A program made the translations under genes and the position numbers. The notes under the pieces are model-generated. The model was not told the origin of the DNA. It ran no database searches and saw only the letters and a program-made list of their open reading frames with translations. From Alphaproteobacteria bacterium (lineage in GTDB: Bacteria > Pseudomonadota > Alphaproteobacteria > SMXP01), in assembly GCA_028280675.1 (NCBI GenBank), contig JANQLI010000184.1, positions 1 through 16,358 of the forward strand: a stretch of 16,358 bases of DNA. The letters are read 5' to 3'. Of the stretch, positions 1 to 6,138 are shown in pieces (the stretch's first letter is position 1; each line of letters begins with the position of its first letter).

Positions 1-618
1 GGCGCGTTTGGCGTGCAGGGCTTAAAGCTTGAAGTCTTTGGTGACGCCAATGGCTATGTTGGCAAAGGCCTCTCGGGCGCGACGATTGTTGTGCGGCCGA
101 TGACATCCAGCCGTCTCGTCACCAATGAAAACACCATCATTGGGAACACGGTTCTTTACGGTGCAACGGGTGGCTACCTCTTTGCCGCGGGTCAGGCCGG
201 GGAACGCTTCTGTGTGCGAAACTCGGGCGCGCAAGTCGTTGTTGAAGGATGTGGCTCCAATGGCTGCGAGTATATGACCGGCGGTACGGCTGTGATCCTT
301 GGAAGTGTTGGCGATAACTTCGCTGCCGGAATGACCGGCGGGATGGCGTTTATTTACGATCCTGAGAATACGCTGCATGAAACAATTAACGATGACACCG
401 TTGTGTATCAGCGCATTGCTTCAAAACACTGGGATAGCGTACTACATCATCTCGTGAAGCGGCATGTGAAAGAGACCGACTCGCTCTGGGCGGCCAATAT
501 TGATGCCCATTGGGATTTGGAGATTGAGCATTTCTGGCAGGTGTGTCCGAAGGAAATGATTGACCGGCTGGATCACCCTCTCTCAGATCAAGATGCCTCA
601 TCTGCACAACGCGCCTAA
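1..618 (+). CDS. gltB: Glutamate synthase large subunit, C-terminal part (5' end outside window)
   Basis: This is the last 205 codons of the large (alpha) subunit of NADPH-dependent glutamate synthase, which with GltD makes two glutamates from glutamine and 2-oxoglutarate in the cytoplasm. The frame is open from base 1 (GAFGVQGLKL...) and ends at TAA 616-618, so only the 3' end of a gene of about 4.5 kb is here. What is visible is the glycine-rich right-handed beta-helix (GXGXG) domain that closes GltB: GDANGYVGKGLSG, then LYGATGGYLFAAGQAGERF, then repeated GG turns such as YMTGGTAVILG and AAGMTGG. The Trp/His-rich tail (KHWDSVLHHLVKRH) is also typical. gltD does not follow; the next gene is convergent. 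Family assignment is secure; nothing can be said about the missing N-terminal amidotransferase domain. Confidence 0.95.
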   Translation, partial: GAFGVQGLKLEVFGDANGYVGKGLSGATIVVRPMTSSRLVTNENTIIGNTVLYGATGGYLFAAGQAGERFCVRNSGAQVVVEGCGSNGCEYMTGGTAVILGSVGDNFAAGMTGGMAFIYDPENTLHETINDDTVVYQRIASKHWDSVLHHLVKRHVKETDSLWAANIDAHWDLEIEHFWQVCPKEMIDRLDHPLSDQDASSAQRA

Positions 619-673
619 CAAAGATGAATTTCTGCATAAGCTGGCGGAAGTGATTTCAGTTTTGCTAGGTCTC

Positions 674-2608
674 TTACCGGGTTAAATTCTTCGCAAGGAA
701 CAATTCAAGCTCGGATAGGAAACGGTTGCGTGCGCGTCTTGAGTTGAGACTGTGGCCCGTGCGTTCAAGCACTAAAAATTCATAAGGCTTGCTTGCTTTT
801 TTCAGGGCCACGGCCATGTCTTCGGATTGTTCAAAGGGGACAACGGAATCCCATGTACCCGCCGCCAGAAGCACAGGCACTTTAATTTCATCGGCACGTT
901 TGAGGGGTGAATACTCGTCTAAAGTCTTTTTATCGTCACGAATGTTGCCAATATGCGCAATGCTTTGTGCGCCTAGGGCCTTTGTGGCGTAGGACACCAT
1001 ATTAGGCAGATCGCTGACCCCGTTAAGGCTTACAGCACAGCGATAGAGGTCAGGTGTTTTCACCGCGCCCATCAACGCCGCATAGCCACCGTAAGATCCG
1101 CCAAAAATGCAGATACGGTTCGGATCGGAAATGCCCTGATTAACAAGCCACGTGACGCCATCGGTGATGTCATCCTGCATGGCTTGGCCCCATTCGCCAT
1201 AGCCGCTTTCTTGAAAGGCAGATCCATATCCAGAAGAGCCGCGAAAGTTCATTTGGAACACTGCGTAACCCCGGCTTGCAAGAAACTGCACTTGATAATC
1301 ATAGCGCAATTGATCGCGTGCCGTTGGCCCGCCATGCGGCAGGATGACCGTTGGCAGAAAAGGATGGGTGGTGCGGTCAATGCCGCGCGGCAGTGTCAGA
1401 TAGCTCGCAATCCTCACACCATCGCGGGTGCGATATGTCAGCGCTTTCATTGGGGACAGCATCTCTTCATTAAGTAAGGGATTGACCTCGCCGAATTCTC
1501 TGAGTGCGTGTTTGTATTTATCATAAATGTAATAACGCCCTGGATCTGTTGGCGATCCGGCGTAAACGATGACTCGGTTGCCGTTGGCCGCGATGCTTTC
1601 GATGCGTAGATGTTTGTCCGGAAGCGTTTTTTTGAGATCATCTGCGATCGCTGCAACAGTCGCATCCAAATAATGCATTTCGCTGCCATCAAGCACATAT
1701 TCAACGCCAAGCACTCTTTTACTGATAGGGTCTGTGAGCGCGCTTTCGATATCCACTCTCGGATGGCCGAAGATACGTGTCTCAAACCGCTTACTTGGAA
1801 TATCAAACTGATAAAGCGCAGACGGTCCGCCTTCATGATTTGACGCTACTAAAATTTTTTGCGGGTTGTTTAAGAAACCAATCGGCGCAAAAAGATTTGT
1901 TGATGTGCTTGGCTCACGCCATAATGTTTTCCACGCCGATTGACCGGGGTTACGGATTTTGACCACATAGTCCTTCTTAGTGAAGCCGCTTCCCAACCGC
2001 ACCGTTCCGGAATGATCGCTCATCCATTGCGAGACATCGCGTTGACTGTTTTCAATCCGCTTCGATTTGCCGGTGTAGATATTGACTTTATGCACTTCCG
2101 GTTTTTGTGGATCACTGCGCGCAACGCTCATCAAAATATGTTCGCTGTCGTGCGGAAGGAGATCGACGATTTGATCTTGCACGACATTCCGGTCACTGCC
2201 GTCAGGGCTGACCAACTCCACAACATTTTCCCCACGCGGTGACATCGCAATCAGTCGCGTGCCGAAGCCGCGATAGCCACTTTTATCCATTATGATCGGC
2301 ACACTGATAAGAAGCCGGTTATCGGATGCCCATGTGACCTGACGAAACCCCAAATTCCCTCCCGGTTCAAAGAGTTCACTTGGTGTGGACAGAGGCGCGT
2401 CTAAATCGGTGATGGCTAGAAGTGAGCGGTCTTGATGAATGGTGATGGCGGCGAGAAAGCGCCCATTCGGGGAAAGGGCAGCATCCAAGAATTGAGGCGG
2501 GACGGTGAAATAATCAATTGGGATATTCTGTGCACGAAGCGGCGTGGCGCCGTGTAAATACGCCGTACACAGACACAATAAAATCAAGGCCAGCCGCGTG
2601 ATCCGCAT
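674..2608 (-). CDS. Secreted S9 family peptidase (prolyl oligopeptidase / acyl-peptide hydrolase type)
   Basis: Predicted 644-residue serine peptidase of clan SC, family S9, exported to the periplasm. Starting at ATG 2608 the protein opens with a signal peptide (MRITRLALILLCLCTAYLHG, likely cut near LRA-QN). A beta-propeller-like region of about 350 residues follows (repeated LSPNGR, WASDNRLLIS and similar blades), then a C-terminal alpha/beta-hydrolase domain with an HGGPT oxyanion motif. The nucleophile elbow GGSYGG gives Ser505, and Asp587 (GTWDS) and His619 (RTGHS) complete the triad. The frame is open upstream to 2764, but the start at 2608 is preferred: a GGGGGA ribosome site lies just upstream and the signal peptide begins there. 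The family cleaves short peptides, often after proline or removing N-terminal residues; substrate is not predictable here. It is convergent with gltB and looks monocistronic. Confidence 0.9.
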   Translation of the reverse strand: MRITRLALILLCLCTAYLHGATPLRAQNIPIDYFTVPPQFLDAALSPNGRFLAAITIHQDRSLLAITDLDAPLSTPSELFEPGGNLGFRQVTWASDNRLLISVPIIMDKSGYRGFGTRLIAMSPRGENVVELVSPDGSDRNVVQDQIVDLLPHDSEHILMSVARSDPQKPEVHKVNIYTGKSKRIENSQRDVSQWMSDHSGTVRLGSGFTKKDYVVKIRNPGQSAWKTLWREPSTSTNLFAPIGFLNNPQKILVASNHEGGPSALYQFDIPSKRFETRIFGHPRVDIESALTDPISKRVLGVEYVLDGSEMHYLDATVAAIADDLKKTLPDKHLRIESIAANGNRVIVYAGSPTDPGRYYIYDKYKHALREFGEVNPLLNEEMLSPMKALTYRTRDGVRIASYLTLPRGIDRTTHPFLPTVILPHGGPTARDQLRYDYQVQFLASRGYAVFQMNFRGSSGYGSAFQESGYGEWGQAMQDDITDGVTWLVNQGISDPNRICIFGGSYGGYAALMGAVKTPDLYRCAVSLNGVSDLPNMVSYATKALGAQSIAHIGNIRDDKKTLDEYSPLKRADEIKVPVLLAAGTWDSVVPFEQSEDMAVALKKASKPYEFLVLERTGHSLNSRRARNRFLSELELFLAKNLTR

Positions 2609-2766
2609 CTTTTCCCCCACCACAGAACAGACTGTTGATGATGCCAAGGGGTCCGCCGCGCTGCAAGTGCTTAAGTAAGGTGCGAATGAGAGCTTATGTT
2701 TTATACAGTGGAACAAAAATCGCTTATTTGATGTATTTGTATCAATTTTGAACATCTTAAACACGA

Positions 2767-2772
2767 ATTATA
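2767..2772 (-). promoter_or_regulatory. Possible -10 element for the S9 peptidase gene
   Basis: On the minus strand this reads TATAAT, a perfect -10 hexamer, about 160 bases upstream of the preferred peptidase start. No convincing -35 is found at the normal distance (A-rich bases there), so this is only a candidate. The region is AT-rich, so a chance match is quite possible. Confidence 0.25.
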
Positions 2773-2860
2773 GACAAAAAATGTCAGGATTTTTTACACT
2801 ATTTAGCAAGCTGTGGGGGATTAACTTTATACAGGATTGTTTTTGATGACAATTTTGTAA

Positions 2861-2876
2861 TGGCACGCCTTTTGCT
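2861..2876 (+). promoter_or_regulatory. Sigma-54 (RpoN) promoter, -24/-12
   Basis: The bases TGGCACG-CCTT-TTGCT match the RpoN consensus (TGGCACG-N4-TTGCW) at every strongly conserved position, with the canonical ten bases between the GG at 2862-2863 and the GC at 2874-2875. Transcription would start near 2887 and run into the 51-codon ORF at 2969 after a leader of about 80 bases. Sigma-54 promoters need an enhancer-binding activator; no activator gene is in the window. The match is seen directly; the use as a promoter is inferred. Confidence 0.8.
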
Positions 2877-2968
2877 TATGTCTCGTTATAGATCATTGGC
2901 GACGTAAAAGGAGCGCCGACCCCCGAGGGATGTGGGGCATAACAATAATCTAAATGGAGACAGACAGG

Positions 2969-3124
2969 ATGTTTTCTAACGTTTTTCAGGCCCTAGAATC
3001 TGCCGTTTCTTCGACCGTATTCCAAGTGGAGTTTGCGATCCTTTTGATTGTCTCATTATATGTTGCCTATCGTTTACGCTCAGTTCCTCCTGTACGGCGC
3101 TTTAAGCATTGCCAAGAGGAATAG
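2969..3124 (+). CDS. Small single-pass membrane protein, 51 residues, unrecognised
   Basis: A 51-codon ORF from ATG 2969 to TAG 3122-3124. The protein starts MFSNVFQALESAVSS, has one clear hydrophobic helix at about residues 21-36 (EFAILLIVSLYVAYRL) and a short basic tail (RSVPPVRRFKH) ending CQEE. The positive residues after the helix suggest an N-out, C-in arrangement. A GGAG sequence lies nine bases before the ATG. The case for a real gene rests mainly on the near-perfect sigma-54 promoter about 95 bases upstream in the same orientation. I do not recognise the family. Sigma-54 control of a tiny inner-membrane protein recalls envelope-stress systems such as Psp, but it does not look like PspB or PspC. 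No following gene is clearly co-transcribed; the methyltransferase begins 346 bases later with its own promoter candidate. Confidence 0.65.
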   Translation: MFSNVFQALESAVSSTVFQVEFAILLIVSLYVAYRLRSVPPVRRFKHCQEE

Positions 3125-3470
3125 AAAAGCTTCCGCATAGTCTGCTAAGTTATGAATGAGAAATTTGGAGTGAACGAGGCGAAATATTTTCTCGTTGTAA
3201 GCTGGTGAAAATTGGAATCAATGGTGATCTATGCTCTTAGCTAACACTCTAATTGTTAAACAATATAATCAATGAGATCATTCCCGATTGAGCCTTTTGT
3301 AGCATCGTGAACGGTCTAAATGCCCCCTTTGATATCGACTTACTGCACTCTGTGCTGTGAGAATGGTGACAGTGAGCCGAGAAGCCTGATAGTCATTTTG
3401 CTAACAGGTAAAGTTTTGCAGTCGAGACCTGATCTTTCGTTGGGTTTCCTGGTAATTCAGTAGGGGTAGT
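3125..3470. other. AT-rich intergenic region without a convincing gene
   Basis: These 346 bases lie between the small membrane protein and the methyltransferase. They contain a minor dyad AACGAG-N12-CTCGTT (3173-3196) without a T-run, and a promoter candidate with a palindrome (3241-3269, listed separately). About 200 bases between that promoter and the methyltransferase start hold only very short ORFs without ribosome sites; they could be a long leader or hold a small RNA, but nothing in the sequence proves either. Confidence 0.6.
3241..3269 (+). promoter_or_regulatory. Promoter candidate with 13-base palindrome in its spacer
   Basis: CTAACA at 3241-3246 (4 of 6 to the -35 consensus) is followed by exactly 17 bases and a perfect TATAAT at 3264-3269. 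The perfect palindrome ATTGTT-A-AACAAT (3252-3264) fills the spacer and touches the -10, a classic place for a repressor site. It would start transcription near 3276, toward the methyltransferase at 3471. Chance matches are easier in AT-rich DNA, which lowers the confidence. Confidence 0.45.
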
Positions 3471-4145
3471 ATGTTGAAATATGAGAATAGACTAGATTTA
3501 AAAGCTGCAGATATTTCCAAACAAACACAGCAAATATTTACATCTGGAAGTATGCTGCGTCGGAAAATGATTCATTACAGGCCGTATATTTGTCCATTTG
3601 AAGAATTGATTACAAGGGTACCAAAAGGATCAACAATTCTTGATGTAGGCTGTGGCGATGGCCTCTTCCTTAATATCCTCGCTCAACTACAGTGGGTTTC
3701 CAGTGGTCTTGGAATTGATCGCAATAAAATTGCATTAGCGACGGCTCGGGAAGCGAATAAAAATATTCTGCATGCTTGTGAATTAGATTTTAAGCAATAT
3801 TCAATAGATAAAGAATGGCCTTCTGGGAAGTTCGACGTCGTGACAATGATTGATGTCCTGCACCATTTACCACCAGATGAAAAGCAGCATGCAATTGAGG
3901 AAGCTGTGCGTCATGTCAAGCCGGGAGGTTTGTTCTTGTTCAAAGATATGGGTATAAGCCCAAGGTGGCGCAGATCGTTTAACTCCTTGCATGACTTCGT
4001 TCTCTCAGGCGAACTTGTTACCTATACACATCTAAACGTTGTTGCATCATGGGTTGAGTCAATGGGTGCGATAGAGGTGGAACGAAAGACCACGAATCGT
4101 TTTTGGTATGGACATGAGACGATTGTATTCTCAAAAATGTCTTAG
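3471..4145 (+). CDS. Class I SAM-dependent methyltransferase, substrate unknown
   Basis: A 224-residue Rossmann-fold methyltransferase, presumably cytoplasmic. Motif I is ILDVGCGDG at residues 56-64 (SAM glycine loop). An acidic residue ends strand 2 (GIDRN, Asp83), and the motif IV region FDVVTMIDVLHHLPPDE (about 121-137) and motif VI region HVKPGGLFLFKDM (148-160) are typical of the UbiE/Coq5-like or Methyltransf_11/25 group. The start ATG 3471 has AGGGG a few bases upstream. Residues 1-45 precede the fold and are rich in Lys and Arg. The substrate cannot be told: the small size and HHLPP motif occur in enzymes acting on small molecules, quinones or lipids. The gene is AT-richer than the metabolic genes around it (42 of 120 bases G+C at 3481-3600), which suggests lateral acquisition. 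It stands alone, next to a tRNA gene. Confidence 0.85.
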   Translation: MLKYENRLDLKAADISKQTQQIFTSGSMLRRKMIHYRPYICPFEELITRVPKGSTILDVGCGDGLFLNILAQLQWVSSGLGIDRNKIALATAREANKNILHACELDFKQYSIDKEWPSGKFDVVTMIDVLHHLPPDEKQHAIEEAVRHVKPGGLFLFKDMGISPRWRRSFNSLHDFVLSGELVTYTHLNVVASWVESMGAIEVERKTTNRFWYGHETIVFSKMS

Positions 4146-4167
4146 ATGTGTTTTTACTGAAGTCTAA

Positions 4168-4181
4168 CCCTCTAGTGAGGG
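4168..4181. terminator. Small hairpin between methyltransferase and tRNA-Gly
   Basis: CCCTC-TAGT-GAGGG forms a compact five-base-pair hairpin between two converging units. There is no T-run on either side, so it is at best a weak or Rho-assisted terminator for the methyltransferase gene or a processing boundary for the tRNA transcript. Confidence 0.25.
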
Positions 4182-4204
4182 CAAACGCTTCCATTCTGAA
4201 ACTT

Positions 4205-4278
4205 TGGAGCGGGCGAAGAGAATCGAACTCTCGTCTTAAGCTTGGGAAGCTTCTGCTCTACCATTGAGCTACGCCCGC
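4205..4278 (-). tRNA. tRNA-Gly, anticodon CCC
   Basis: The minus strand folds into a full cloverleaf. The acceptor stem is GCGGGCG/CGCCCGC, the D arm is GCTC-AATGGTA-GAGC, the anticodon arm GAAGC-TTCCCAA-GCTTA carries CCC at positions 34-36, the variable loop is AGAC, and the T arm is GAGAG-TTCGATT-CTCTT. Discriminator T73 and an encoded CCA end follow (CCA is at 4205-4207 on this strand). The pair 27-43 is a G/A mismatch; the remaining stems pair well. It reads GGG glycine codons. A weak promoter may sit upstream: TTGGAT (4316-4321, minus strand), 17 bases, TACTGT (4293-4298). Confidence 0.95.
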
Positions 4279-4350
4279 AGTCCAGAACAGTGACAGTACA
4301 GAATAATCTCAGCCCATCCAAGTGAAACTGTTGGTGCTGTGCGGCTGTGC

Positions 4351-4968
4351 TTAATAAAGGTTGGTTTCTTGGGTGTCACGGCTGGTGAGGTATGCGGACA
4401 GCACCATCAGAATCACCGCATTCACTTCCATCAGTTCTTCAAGAAAGAAGGGGCTGATCACATAAGAATATCCGCCATCTTCAAGCAGCCGGGACGCTAT
4501 CCAAAAAGCCCCTGCCACACACATACATAGACCCGAGAGAGATGTGAGCCAGGCGGTGAAGACAGGCCACACCTGCTTTATGTTTTTAAAAACGAGAAGG
4601 CCAACACTCACCCACAATAATCCCAACCAAACATTTCGTATGGTGCCATTGGTGATCGCTGTCAAAGTGGCGATGTCGAATGGGCGGGTGTCAAATTCTA
4701 AGAGAAAAAAAGTAAGGCAAAACAGTGTGAGGCTCCACGCAAGAGGCTGTGCGATCTGCAGTGCGCCGGATTTACTGTAATAAAGGAACAGCCCGCAACT
4801 CGCTAAGAGACCAATGGCTTGGATGTTCTCCATGAAGCCATGTTCAAGACTCATGCTTGGATAGCTGGGAACGGCGGTAAAAAGGCCCGCACTCACAATC
4901 AAAAGTGTAAGTAAAATATAAAGCAGCCCAGATCGTTGCGGCTGCCGTATGTGCGGTATTTCTGTCAT
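4351..4968 (-). CDS. Integral membrane protein, 205 residues, function unknown
   Basis: A hydrophobic protein with about six predicted membrane helices at roughly residues 13-33, 46-64, 74-91, 113-127, 134-158 and 175-194. The start ATG 4968 is supported by AAGGGG eight bases upstream. Between and at the ends of helices sit conserved-looking polar residues that could be functional: LEHGFMEN (41-48), EFDTRPFD (91-98) and FLEELMEVN (175-183). Acidic and His residues at helix boundaries resemble those of small bacterial membrane proteins of unknown function; they could bind metal, but this is a guess. No signal peptide, no transporter signature that I recognise. The neighbours are a tRNA gene downstream and a divergent radical SAM gene upstream; a dyad in the shared upstream region could control both. 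Confidence 0.75.
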   Translation of the reverse strand: MTEIPHIRQPQRSGLLYILLTLLIVSAGLFTAVPSYPSMSLEHGFMENIQAIGLLASCGLFLYYSKSGALQIAQPLAWSLTLFCLTFFLLEFDTRPFDIATLTAITNGTIRNVWLGLLWVSVGLLVFKNIKQVWPVFTAWLTSLSGLCMCVAGAFWIASRLLEDGGYSYVISPFFLEELMEVNAVILMVLSAYLTSRDTQETNLY

Positions 4969-4980
4969 CCAATCCCCTTG

Positions 4981-5010
4981 GTTACAGTATTATGACAGAA
5001 ATACTATAAT
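4981..5010 (+). promoter_or_regulatory. Promoter candidate for the radical SAM unit
   Basis: GTTACA at 4981-4986 (4 of 6 to consensus), an 18-base spacer and a perfect TATAAT at 5005-5010. It points toward the radical SAM gene, with a predicted leader of about 165 bases that would include the 34-codon ORF at 5085. The dyad above lies in its spacer. Confidence 0.4.
4986..5005. promoter_or_regulatory. Operator-like dyad AGTATT-N8-AATACT
   Basis: Perfect six-base inverted repeats separated by eight bases, 18 to 37 bases upstream of the membrane protein start at 4968 and overlapping a plus-strand -10 candidate by one base. The geometry (14-base centre to centre) suits a dimeric helix-turn-helix repressor. 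Its place in the shared region of two divergent genes suggests it could act on both. No regulator gene is nearby. Confidence 0.35.
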
Positions 5011-5084
5011 TTGCCCATTTTTTCATGTTTGATTCTTAATGGTCACAGATTTGCAGAAGAGGATATGTCAGGCGCGATAAGGCT

Positions 5085-5189
5085 ATGCCTTTGAGATTTT
5101 TACTGTTTCTAGGCATCACAACTGCGTTAGATCGCCCTGCGCGGTGTTGGGCTCGGTCAGGGATTATGATCCACTACGCGCATGCTTGA
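5085..5189 (+). CDS. Possible 34-codon leader ORF overlapping the radical SAM start
   Basis: ATG 5085 to TGA 5187-5189 encodes MPLRFLLFLGITTALDRPAR followed by a short tail ending YAHA. The first half is hydrophobic with a basic start, like a small membrane or signal segment. An AAGG lies only three bases before the ATG, which is close for a ribosome site. Its stop overlaps the radical SAM start (ATG 5182) by eight bases, an arrangement typical of translational coupling, and the radical SAM gene has no good ribosome site of its own. This could equally be chance in 200 bases of non-coding DNA. No family recognised. Confidence 0.25.
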   Translation: MPLRFLLFLGITTALDRPARCWARSGIMIHYAHA

Positions 5190-6138
5190 ACGGACACCCA
5201 GACAGACACTCGATCCGGCAAAGTTTCGAGATCCCGAGCGTACGGCAAAAGGCGAGAAACGCGCCTCTGTCATGTTGCGCCGTCTCGACACGCTCTGGCT
5301 GAATACGGGTAGCCTTTGCAATATCACCTGCGCGCATTGCTACATTGAATCGAGCCCGACAAATGACCGCCTGTCTTATCTCACCCTTGACGATGCCGTG
5401 ATGTATTTCGATGAAATTGAATCGCTGGGGTGGGACGTTCGCGAGATCGGCCTCACCGGGGGCGAGCCGTTTATGAACCCAGACTGCTGCCGTATTATTC
5501 GCACAGCTCTTGAGCGTGGTTTTGACGTGTTGGTCCTCACGAACGCCATGCAGCCTTTGCTGCGCCCGAGGGTCCAGCAAGACCTTCTATCGATTAAAGA
5601 AGACTGTGCAGGCTCCCTCATCTTTCGTGTCAGTCTCGATCATTTTACACAGGAGTTTCATGAAGAAGAGCGCGGAGAGAAGACGTGGGACAAAACACTT
5701 AAAGGTCTCCAATGGCTTTCACAGAACGGTTTTTCCATCGCCATTGCCGGACGGACCTGCTGGGGAGAAGACGAAGACGTTGAGCGTGCAGGCTATCACG
5801 CGTTGTTTCAAAAGTTATCGCTGAATATTGATCCGAGTGATCCATCTCAATTGGTTCTTTTTCCTGAAATGGATGAAGAACAGGATGTTCCCGAGATCAC
5901 CGTGGATTGTTGGAAGATATTGAATCAAGACCCAAACGCCATGATGTGCGCAAGCAGCCGCATGGTTGTGAAACGCAAAGGAGAGGCGTTGCCAACGGTT
6001 CTGCCCTGTACCTTATTGCCTTATGATGCGCAGTTTGAAATGGGTCCGCATTTAGCTGATGCAACCGGTGCGGTGAAGCTTAATCATCCGCATTGCGCAA
6101 AATTTTGTGTGTTGGGCGGTGCGTCTTGCAGCGGCTAA
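5182..6138 (+). CDS. Radical SAM protein with C-terminal cysteine cluster, function unknown
   Basis: A 318-residue radical SAM enzyme. The motif CNITCAHCY gives Cys46, Cys50 and Cys53 for the [4Fe-4S] cluster that cleaves SAM, and GLTGGEPF is the GGE motif contacting the SAM amino group. The flanking sequence NTGSLCNITCAHCYIESSP-TNDRL belongs to a group of proteobacterial radical SAM proteins I know only as uncharacterised. The C-terminus has further cysteines (AMMCASSR, LPCTLLP, HPHCAKFCVLGGASC) in a SPASM/twitch-like arrangement that probably binds an auxiliary cluster. ATG 5182 is the first start after an in-frame stop at 5167-5169, but no ribosome site is clear; Met31 (5272) is an alternative since the core begins there. 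No obvious partner enzyme is adjacent, apart from a possible small ORF upstream. Its stop shares bases with the convergent dcd gene. Confidence 0.85.
   Translation: MLERTPRQTLDPAKFRDPERTAKGEKRASVMLRRLDTLWLNTGSLCNITCAHCYIESSPTNDRLSYLTLDDAVMYFDEIESLGWDVREIGLTGGEPFMNPDCCRIIRTALERGFDVLVLTNAMQPLLRPRVQQDLLSIKEDCAGSLIFRVSLDHFTQEFHEEERGEKTWDKTLKGLQWLSQNGFSIAIAGRTCWGEDEDVERAGYHALFQKLSLNIDPSDPSQLVLFPEMDEEQDVPEITVDCWKILNQDPNAMMCASSRMVVKRKGEALPTVLPCTLLPYDAQFEMGPHLADATGAVKLNHPHCAKFCVLGGASCSG

Noticed and set aside
2609..2764. N-terminal extension of the S9 peptidase (52 more codons)
   Set aside because: It would bury the signal peptide inside the protein, and the internal ATG 2608 has a strong GGGGGA ribosome site.
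3173..3196. AACGAG-N12-CTCGTT as a terminator for the small membrane protein
   Set aside because: The stem is short, the loop is long and there is no T-run.
2600..4204. attL/attR direct repeat of the tRNA-Gly 3' end
   Set aside because: Only six-base partial matches such as GGAGCG near 2910 were seen; too short to call an attachment site.
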